Source: Zopfochytrium polystomum (taxonomy: Eukaryota > Chytridiomycota > Chytridiomycetes > Chytridiales > Chytridiaceae). Taken from it: a stretch of 64,000 bases of DNA. Under the pieces are notes generated by a model, which saw only the letters and a list, made by a program, of their open reading frames with translations, did no database searches and was not told the DNA's origin. The stretch covers positions 434,001 to 498,000 of the forward strand of contig JAIVFJ010000017.1 of assembly GCA_025765615.1 (NCBI GenBank). Reading direction: 5' to 3'. Below are positions 57,336 to 64,000 of the stretch, piece by piece. Made by a program: the position numbers and the translations under genes. Each line of letters opens with the position of its first letter. Position 1 is the first letter of the stretch.

Positions 57336-60300
57336 GGGGCAATTCCCTGGACCCTCCTCCAAGCTGCCCCTGTTTCATCACCACCACCAGCACCACAAAC
57401 ACCTCAGATTCCAAGCCCCACCAACTCACCATGGATGTCAAGATTCAACTCTCACCCAAGTCAACCATCACAACCAAGGCCCTTATAGACTCTGGATCAT
57501 CCTGCAACATCATTGATGCCACCCTTGCCAAGTCTTGTGCCATTCCTACGATCAAGAAATCCACACCCCTCAAGGTCCACTTTGCCAATCATGCTCTGTT
57601 CAAGGAAATCAGCCATGAAACCAAGCTAAACCTCCACATCCAAGACTTTCCACCATCCATGGTCAATCTGGAAGTATTGGATCTTGGCTCACCCACATTC
57701 TCTGTCATCCTGGGATTACCATGGCTGCAAGCCCAGAACCCTGCCATTGATTGGGTCACTGGTCAAGTCCAACCTCCACCAATTGGAACAGTCACCCAAA
57801 ACTCAAGTCAAGCCCCCAAGTCTCATGCTCTCAAGCCCTTGATTCAAGATTCACAGCGAGCCAAGACTCCAGTTCCACAGTTCACAGTTCACAGTCAAGA
57901 TTCAAGTAGAGCTCATAGAGCTCACAGTCATGGCCATGACTCTTGTTCACAGAACCCACAGTCAAAGATTCAAGTACCACAGTTCACAGTCCACATTCAA
58001 GATTCAAGTTCCACAGCTCACAGTCTTTGCCAAGAACAGAACTCTCAGTCAAAGATTCAAGAATCACAGTTCCCAGTCAAGAATTCAAGCCCCACTGCTG
58101 AGGAGCACGACAACCTGGACCCATCAGACCTTTTGCTGGCATCCAAGCTACCAAAAGAATATCTCCCTTATGCTGATGTGTTTTCCAAGACCAAGGCAGA
58201 CCTGCTACCAGCTCAGAGGCCTTATGACTGTGAAATCCCACTCAAGGATGAAACTTGCAGCCCACCTTTCAAGCCACTGTACCACCTCTCTCCACCAGAA
58301 GCCAAGGCCCTCCAAGAATACATTGAAGAAATGCTGAACAAGGGATTCATCCAACCTTCCAAGTCACCAGCTGGAGCTCCCATCTTTTTTGTCAAGAAGA
58401 AGGATGGGGGACTGAGACCCTGTGTGGACTACAGAGATCTCAATGAGATGACAGTCAAGAACCGCTATCCACTGCCTCTCATCTCTGAATTACTGGACAA
58501 ACTGAGCCATGCAAGGATATTTTCCAAGATTGACCTCAGAGGTGCCTACAATTTGGTCAGAATTAAGCCCCAGGATCAATGGAAGACTGCCTTCAGATGC
58601 AAATACGGTCACTTTGAGTACTTGGTTATGCCCTTTGGACTTACCAATGCTCCAGCTATTTTCCAAGGCATGATGAATGACATCTTCAGGGATATTCTGG
58701 ACCTTTTTGTCATTGTCTACCTGGATGATATCCTGGTATTTTCATCTGACACTGCAAGCCATATGGGACATGTCAAGACTGTCTTGGAGAGACTCAGACA
58801 GCATCACCTCTATGCAAAGCTGGAGAAGTGTGAATTCCACAAGACCTCCATTGAGTTTTTGGGGTTCATTGTGTCTGACAAAGGGATCTCCATGGCACCA
58901 GACAAGATCCAAACTATTCTTGAATGGAAGGCTCCAAATTCCATCAAGGATGTTCAAAGCTTCCTTGGATTTTGCAACTTCTACAGAACCTTCATTGCCA
59001 ACTATTCTGCCATAGCCAAGCCTCTCACTGATCTCACCAAGAAGACCACCAAGTTTGAATGGACCCCAGCAGCAGAGCAAGCCTGGCTAGCTCTTAAGAC
59101 AGCAACCACAAGTGCACCACTCCTTAAGCATGTGGATCCCTTGCTTCCCTTCACCTTGGAAACTGATGCCTCAGACTATGCCCTTGGCGCTGTTCTGTCC
59201 CAGCCAAGCTCTCAGGAACCCTCTGCTCCTCTGCATCCAGTGGCATATTACTCCAGGAAGCTGAACAGTGCTGAGTGTAACTACACAGTCCATGACAAGG
59301 AGTTGCTTGCAATTGTGGAAGCATTCAAATTCTGGAGACACTACTTGGCTGGTTCTAAAGGCATCTCTGTCTATTCTGATCACAAGAACCTCACCTTCTT
59401 CAGGGCAAGGAGGTTGCTCAAGCAGAGGCATGCCAGGTGGGCTGAACTGCTCTCTGAGTATGACTTTAAGCTGTGCTATTCTCCTGGCCACCTTAACACT
59501 GTGGCTGATGCCCTGTCAAGAAGAACAGACCTTGCACCTGAAGGGGGAGATGGTTTCACCCCACCATCCAAGACACACCTTTCATTGCTTCCTGACAGTG
59601 TGTGGGCCCATGCTATTTCCAAGGACCCCAAGCCTCACAAGATTCAAATCAGCCAAGAAGAGGAAAAACTTGAGATACTCAAGACAAGGCATGATGCAGC
59701 AACAGCTGGACACCCAGGAGAGCACAAGACATATGAGCTTGTTTCCAGAGACTTCTACTGGCCAGGCATGAGGAAGTACATCAAGAACTATGTCAGCAGC
59801 TGTGAAACCTGTCAAAGAAACAAATCCAGCAGACACAAGCCCTATGGACTTCTGGAGCCCCTCCCAATTGCCATCAGCCCTTGGTCATCAATATCCATGG
59901 ACTTCATTGTGAAACTGCCCCCATCCCATGGATTTGACTCTATCCTTGTTGTCATCTGCAGAAGGACAAAGTTGGCCCATTTCATCCCCTGCACTGAGAA
60001 TATAGATGCACAAGGAACAGCAGACCTGTTTTTGCAGCACATATTCAGGCTCCATGGGCTGCCTCAGTCAATCGTCAGTGACAGAGGACCACAGTTCAGA
60101 TCTCAATTTTGGAAAGCACTCACAGCAGCCCTTGGAATCAAGTCTCAACTGTCAACTGCTTATCACCCTCAGACTGATGGACAAACAGAAAGAACAAACC
60201 AGACTCTGGAGCAGTATTTGAGGTGCTATGTCAGCTATCAACAGGATGATTGGCCCACCCTCCTTCCACTGGCAGAATTTGCTCTCAACAATTCTCTCCA

Positions 60301-60958
60301 CTCAAGCACCCAGCTATCTCCTTTCTTTGCAACCTATGGCTTCAATCCAAGAGGAGATCTTCTGGGACAAGAGACCCTATCCAATGTCCAAGCTCCTGCT
60401 GCGGCTTCACACTTACATAAGCTCAAGATCATCAACTCCTTCCTGGACTCCACCCTGAAGCAAGCCCAAGAAGATGCCTCAAGATTTGCCAACACTCACA
60501 GAATGGACCATGACCTTGCTGTGGGTCAGCAAGTTTGGCTTCTGAGGAAGAACTTGCAGACCAAAAGACCAAGTCCCAAGCTAGACAACCTCAAGTTGGG
60601 TCCTTTCAAGATCTTGGAGCAAATCAATCCAGTCACCTTCAAGCTGGATCTCCCTGCATCCATGAAGATCCACCCAGTTTTCCATGTCAGCCTTTTAGAG
60701 AAGTTTGTGGCCAATTCCATTCCAGGCAGAGTTGTTCCTCCTCCTCCTCCAGTTGAGGTAGAAGGTGAAGAGGAATTTGAGGTTGAACAAATCTTGGATG
60801 CCAAGTGGTTTGGAAGAACACTCAAGTTCCTTGTTAAGTGGAAAGGTTACTCAGATGCTGACAACACCTGGGAGCCTGAGTCAAACCTCACTCACTGCCA
60901 AGACCTTCTGCTCGAGTTCAAGACCAGGTACCCCCACCAAGTTGCAGAAGAGGCCTAA
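57251..60958 (+). CDS. pol: Pol polyprotein (protease, RT, RNase H, integrase, chromodomain)
   Basis: 1,235 residues open in the -1 frame relative to gag, presumably made by frameshifting at 57308, since no own start is needed. Aspartic protease: ALIDSGSSCNIID (~77-89). Reverse transcriptase: FKPLYHLSPPEAKALQEYIE, FFVKKKDGGLRPCVDYRDLN, LVMPFGLTNAPAIFQGMMND and the catalytic VYLDDILVFS (~490). RNase H: LETDASDYALGAVLSQ, NYTVHDKELLAIVEAFKFWR and ADALSRR. Integrase zinc finger HPGEHKTYELVSRDFYWPGM...CETCQRN, then D-D-E: SMDFIVKLP, VSDRGPQFRSQFWKALT and YHPQTDGQTERTNQTLEQYL. Chromodomain: VEQILDAKWFGRTLKFLVKW and YSDADNTWEPESNLTHCQDL. All catalytic residues are present, with no stop or frameshift. 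Confidence 0.96.
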   Translation: MFLLWLQGACCQGLPKEEAPKLPGPGSLRGNSLDPPPSCPCFITTTSTTNTSDSKPHQLTMDVKIQLSPKSTITTKALIDSGSSCNIIDATLAKSCAIPTIKKSTPLKVHFANHALFKEISHETKLNLHIQDFPPSMVNLEVLDLGSPTFSVILGLPWLQAQNPAIDWVTGQVQPPPIGTVTQNSSQAPKSHALKPLIQDSQRAKTPVPQFTVHSQDSSRAHRAHSHGHDSCSQNPQSKIQVPQFTVHIQDSSSTAHSLCQEQNSQSKIQESQFPVKNSSPTAEEHDNLDPSDLLLASKLPKEYLPYADVFSKTKADLLPAQRPYDCEIPLKDETCSPPFKPLYHLSPPEAKALQEYIEEMLNKGFIQPSKSPAGAPIFFVKKKDGGLRPCVDYRDLNEMTVKNRYPLPLISELLDKLSHARIFSKIDLRGAYNLVRIKPQDQWKTAFRCKYGHFEYLVMPFGLTNAPAIFQGMMNDIFRDILDLFVIVYLDDILVFSSDTASHMGHVKTVLERLRQHHLYAKLEKCEFHKTSIEFLGFIVSDKGISMAPDKIQTILEWKAPNSIKDVQSFLGFCNFYRTFIANYSAIAKPLTDLTKKTTKFEWTPAAEQAWLALKTATTSAPLLKHVDPLLPFTLETDASDYALGAVLSQPSSQEPSAPLHPVAYYSRKLNSAECNYTVHDKELLAIVEAFKFWRHYLAGSKGISVYSDHKNLTFFRARRLLKQRHARWAELLSEYDFKLCYSPGHLNTVADALSRRTDLAPEGGDGFTPPSKTHLSLLPDSVWAHAISKDPKPHKIQISQEEEKLEILKTRHDAATAGHPGEHKTYELVSRDFYWPGMRKYIKNYVSSCETCQRNKSSRHKPYGLLEPLPIAISPWSSISMDFIVKLPPSHGFDSILVVICRRTKLAHFIPCTENIDAQGTADLFLQHIFRLHGLPQSIVSDRGPQFRSQFWKALTAALGIKSQLSTAYHPQTDGQTERTNQTLEQYLRCYVSYQQDDWPTLLPLAEFALNNSLHSSTQLSPFFATYGFNPRGDLLGQETLSNVQAPAAASHLHKLKIINSFLDSTLKQAQEDASRFANTHRMDHDLAVGQQVWLLRKNLQTKRPSPKLDNLKLGPFKILEQINPVTFKLDLPASMKIHPVFHVSLLEKFVANSIPGRVVPPPPPVEVEGEEEFEVEQILDAKWFGRTLKFLVKWKGYSDADNTWEPESNLTHCQDLLLEFKTRYPHQVAEEA
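57308..57370 (+). promoter_or_regulatory. Programmed -1 ribosomal frameshift signal (slippery heptamer + pseudoknot)
   Basis: C CCA AAC in the gag frame at 57308-57314 is a canonical X XXY YYZ slippery site. A 5-nt spacer follows, then an 8-bp stem (57320-57327 with 57346-57353). The loop sequence GGGGCA (57336-57341) pairs with TGCCCC (57365-57370) to give an H-type pseudoknot. The gag stop TAA (57333-57335) lies in loop 1. A shift of -1 here enters the pol frame. Confidence 0.75.
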
Positions 60959-60971
60959 AAGGGGGAGATGA
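60956..60971 (+). promoter_or_regulatory. Polypurine tract
   Basis: TAAAAGGGGGAGATGA directly before the 3' LTR; primer for plus-strand DNA in LTR elements. Confidence 0.85.
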
Positions 60972-61324
60972 TGTTATGAATCACCCTCTGGGAACCTCTG
61001 GAACCTTCTAGAACATTCCTTCATGGAACCTTCTGGAACCTTCTGGAACCTTCTAGAACATTCCTTCATGGAACCTTGTGGAACCTTCTGGAACCTTCTT
61101 TGCTTTCCTGACTTGTCTTGTTGTCATTGGTATCATTGGTATCATTGTATTACTAATTGCTCTTTCTGGAACTTTCTTGGAGTCTTGACAAGGAACACTC
61201 TCAAAAGGTATAAAAGGGGGATGGGGGACCTGTCCCATCCCTCAAGTGAATTATTGTTTCCAATACAATCATCACTCCTCTCAGTTCCTTGTCTGCCTTG
61301 TCCTGTCCTGCCCTGTTCCTGACA
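60972..61324 (+). repeat. 3' long terminal repeat
   Basis: 353 bp, same ends as the 5' LTR, one visible substitution. Followed by GTGTG and a (GT)n run to ~61350. Confidence 0.95.
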
Positions 61325-61355
<31 letters not shown>

Positions 61356-61688
61356 TATCCACATGTGGGGTTGTACAATGCACTTTATCAGACAGACAAA
61401 ACCTCATGCGAAATACCCGCAGCGTGGGCCAGCGACAGACACAATCGCGAAATAAAATTTCGTGCCGCCCCTCGGTGTAAAATAAACAAAGTTTTGCTTG
61501 AACGAAAAGGCCCCCCTCAACACAAATACTCGCAACAACAACAATCAACTCTCCTCAACCGCTTCTCCCCCCCCCTAGCCCCCACCGCAACAACCCCCCG
61601 AGTTTCTTCGGTGAGAGCTAGCGATCGAGAGAATTCTAGAGCGACTGCAGTGGGTTGACTCCATGGGAACTAACTCTGTTGTTTCTTT

Positions 61689-61715
61689 CCCCCCCCCCCC
61701 CCCCCCCCCCCCCCC
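61689..61715. repeat. Poly-C run (27)
   Basis: 27 consecutive C, immediately before the possible secreted-protein gene. Such runs are prone to length error. Confidence 0.95.
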
Positions 61716-61719
61716 TTGA

Positions 61720-62647
61720 TTGAAGTTCACGACGGCCTTCCGCCTTACATTGACGCTCGCTCTGGCCGTCCTGGCTTTCGTACCCGTACGTTGGCGTAGC
61801 CATCTATGCCGCTGCTGGCTGCGCAGCCCAGACGAGGCCACAGGCGGTTACTTCCTGGTGCCGGACGATTTGTGCGTTACCTTTGCCTCAACGGCGGCCG
61901 GCGCCCTCGCCTCGGGCTCGAACAGCTACTTCAGCGGCAAGGCACTCCTGCAAGATGGCACCAACGTCGTCAGCCTGTACCCTCAACTGCGGCGGAACCG
62001 CCGTGGTCGTAACGGAGAGGGCTGCCAGCGCCGCCGCGACCTACGCCAAGAACACGCCCACCGGAATCTCCCAAATCCGCTTCCTCATCAGCTCCACAAG
62101 GCCAACCGCCACGATGACCGGCACCACAGTCTTCACCGCCGCCCTGGGCAAATCCCCGGCCGTGTACGTCGGCCTGATCGACTACGTCTCCGACACGGCG
62201 TGCGCCGCAGCCTCCGGGACCAGCTCCAACTGGGCCGTCGCGGACGCTCGTGCGTCGCGCTCTCGTCTTCCACTTCCGTCAAGGCGAACGTTGGCATGGA
62301 CGACAAGGCCACCATCAAGATCTACTCCACCGTCGGCTGCTCGGGAACACCCACCACCTACGGTCCCGCGGCCGCCACAAGTGCCAGACGGGCGGGTACC
62401 GAGAACAAGGGCTCGTCATCGTCTAGAGTTCGGCATCCAGCACTACTGCGTCGTCCCAGCCGACTGGCACACTCAAGATCAGCGCTGCAAGAAGGATGCC
62501 CTCGGCGCCTTGGGTCCTCTGCGCGGCGCCGCGGCAACGCCCAGTAGCTCGCGACGTGGAGACGGCGGCGGAAGCGGCAGCAGCGGCGGCGGGCGCGGGA
62601 GCGTTGCCGTCGCCGTCCCGTTGACCATACCGCTGGGGTCGCCTTGA
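61720..62647 (+). pseudogene. Secreted-protein-like gene with repeated frame changes
   Basis: Starts with a typical signal-peptide pattern (KFTTAFRLTLTLALAVLAFVP), but its first codon is TTG, with a stop just upstream. Good coding pieces then follow in shifting frames: VGVAIYAAAGCAAQ; DDLCVTFASTAAGALASGSN; CTLNCGGTAVVVTERAASAA and TTVFTAALGKSPAVYVGLID; ANVGMDDKATIKIYSTVGCS; FGIQHYCVVPADWHTQDQRC; a Gly/Ser-rich end. The composition (Ala/Thr/Gly/Ser, scattered Cys) fits a cell-surface or secreted protein, possibly GPI-anchored given the final hydrophobic AVAVPLTIPLG. Four or more frame changes with few usable splice sites suggest a dead gene, sequence errors in GC-rich DNA, or many tiny introns. 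Family not recognised. Confidence 0.4.
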
Positions 62648-62995
62648 TCGCTGTCTGAACAGCAAATACGTGCCAAGACCCGCACAAAGACTTATCGTGT
62701 TTTTCTTTCGCGATTTTCATCCTCAGTTCCCGGAGCCGACCCGCGTTCTTACCTCAGCGCACCTCTTCCCGGCAGAAAACTTGCTTTCCCTGCTTCATTT
62801 TCAATCCATGTCCATCCGATAGTTGCTTCCCACCAGTTATACTTTGATATTGTGCGGTCCGCGCCAGCGATTCACATTCCTTTCCAAGCCTATACGGGCA
62901 TTTCCTATTTCCTCGTCCCTTTCTCCATTTCACTTCCTCCCTTGCTCCGCATCGGGCGCTTTCCTTTCCTCCGTTCTCGTCGTCTTTTCCCGGCT

Positions 62996-62999
62996 CTCT

Positions 63000-63081
<82 letters not shown>
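62996..63081. repeat. (TC)n microsatellite
   Basis: About 85 bp of TC with one interruption (CCTC). Confidence 0.95.
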
Positions 63082-63084
<3 letters not shown>

Positions 63085-63089
63085 CATTT

Positions 63090-64000
63090 CTTGAAACCCA
63101 CCCGCGTAAAATCTCAATATTCCGTCCCTTCCCTTTTTGTTTCCATCTGCATTTTCCAACTGATTGGAAAGATGACCATACTCCCCTCCTCTCTGTGGCT
63201 TTGAACGGTCTGTGCCTTCTCCCTTCCCCTTTGTCTGTTTGCCTTCTCGATCCCTTCATGTCGCCTTTGGAACTCCCGCCGCCCTCTGGAAATTCCCTAT
63301 TCGTTCCTGTCGGGCTGCCCTTTTGTTTCCATTTTTCTTCATCTCCCACAACACATTTCCTGCCGTCCCCACAACCTTCGGGCTTTGAAAGCCGAATTTC
63401 CCTTTTTTTTTTTTTTACGCACCCCACGTCCCCAGATTACTCAACCAATTTGCCAGGCTCTTATCAATCACTCCCCTAATTTGGAAATAACATCAAAGTT
63501 GAGAAAAGAACTTCTGTCGGGATGCGTAAAATCTTTCTATTTCGGGGTTCTCAATAGACTCAGGCTGGAGCGCAATAATGAAACGATGAATTTTCAGTCC
63601 TACGGCAACCGCGGCTTGATTGCTTTTGCCCGCCGCGTCGGCGAAAGTCGTCCTTGAATGCGACGCTGGCAAGAAAGAAAAATGTAATAGAAAGAAACCA
63701 CACAAGTGATTAATGAGTGCTTGCAACAGTCGTGCAAGAGAATTTGTGAATATTTCTCTATTTGGGGTTGTTTAATGGGTTCCAACGCGGGATGCTTTTC
63801 GTTCACTATCATTGACAGCCCGCTCAACTCAACCGAGTGTACTGACATTCAGAGAAGCTTAAATTCTGGATTCAAATCCCTTTGGAATCTAGTGCTCTCC
63901 TTGATCCACAGGATTATTTCAGAGATTTTCCCTACCAAACAATGCAAACAGAATGGCTTAAACTATGTGAATGCATTCATAGAAGAAAGAGCATTAGATA
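63090..64000. other. No gene recognised
   Basis: T/C-rich then AT-rich DNA with short open frames but no motif on either strand. A T-run of 13 lies near 63403-63415. Confidence 0.5.

Larger units (their letters stand above)
56019..61324 (+). mobile_element. Intact Ty3/gypsy chromovirus-type LTR retrotransposon
   Basis: 5,306 bp bounded by two 353-bp LTRs (56019-56371 and 60972-61324), each TG...CA. I see one difference between them (GCCTTGCCC versus GCCTTGTCC). Flanking GTGTG on both sides fits a 5-bp target duplication within a (GT)n tract. Order: LTR, primer-binding site, gag, pol (protease-RT-RNaseH-integrase-chromodomain), polypurine tract, LTR. RNase H before integrase defines Ty3/gypsy, and the terminal chromodomain puts it with the chromoviruses. 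Both reading frames are open. Base composition contrasts with the host: CpG is nearly absent. It appears complete and recently mobile. Confidence 0.95.

Noticed and set aside
61325..61350. (GT)n beside the 3' LTR as a separate element
   Set aside because: It is simply the microsatellite into which the retrotransposon inserted.

Overview
The window looks like nuclear DNA of a zoosporic (flagellated) early-diverging fungus, most likely a chytrid-like lineage. It is compact, with short GT-AG introns (often 45-65 nt) and genes on both strands. It combines core opisthokont genes (Ctf4/WDHD1, EMC3, Atg8, IPK1, COQ3, thymidylate synthase, Snu114, FDXR, TSC2, HECT ligase) with a cilium gene (BBOF1-like) and a Frizzled-type seven-helix receptor. 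Animal-like cilium and receptor genes next to fungal-type Atg8 and a fungal-transcription-factor-like module fit a flagellated fungus; the exact taxon cannot be fixed from sequence alone.

Layout. 1-14 kb: a truncated bromodomain gene (-), Ctf4/WDHD1 (+), EMC3 (+), BBOF1-like (-), Atg8 (-), inositol-pentakisphosphate 2-kinase (+) and PXMP4 (-). 14-18.4 kb: a decayed spermidine-synthase-like locus (-), a decayed fragment of the gene family described next (-), and COQ3 (+). 18.4-28.7 kb: three further members of an unnamed family (+, -, +) around a type II membrane protein with a DUF4097-like repeat ectodomain. 29-33.5 kb: an unrecognised gene (-) split by a SINE-like insertion, plus a degenerate ~700 bp tandem duplication of its 5' region. 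33.5-44 kb: Frizzled-like receptor (-), thymidylate synthase (-), Snu114/EFTUD2 (+) and FDXR/Arh1 (+). 45-55 kb: a possible multi-exon membrane protein (+), tuberin/TSC2 (-), an HNH-type protein (+) and a HECTD2-like ubiquitin ligase (-). 55-61.3 kb: palindromic and microsatellite DNA, then an intact, very young Ty3/gypsy chromovirus-type LTR retrotransposon. 61.3-64 kb: a broken secreted-protein gene, homopolymer and dinucleotide tracts, and no further recognisable gene.

Most interesting points. (1) The LTR element carries arrays of perfect heat-shock elements, a TATA box placed so the predicted transcript starts with an 11-mer complementary to its primer-binding site (Tf1-type self-priming), a canonical -1 slippery heptamer followed by an H-type pseudoknot at the gag-pol overlap, and almost no CpG despite a CpG-rich host. 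(2) A four-copy clustered family has an HxD...H...R oxygenase-like signature fused to a helical module resembling the middle homology region of fungal transcription factors; one copy lacks the second module, one has a frame break and one is a relic. (3) A 128-bp A-tailed insertion with an exact 18-bp target duplication splits an otherwise continuous reading frame. (4) The conserved C-terminus of thymidylate synthase is thrown out of frame at a run of five G.

Functionally the single-copy genes are ordinary housekeeping and signalling genes that happen to be neighbours. No operon-like logic is implied beyond shared divergent promoters and very tight spacing (43 bp between Snu114 and FDXR, 96 bp between two family members).
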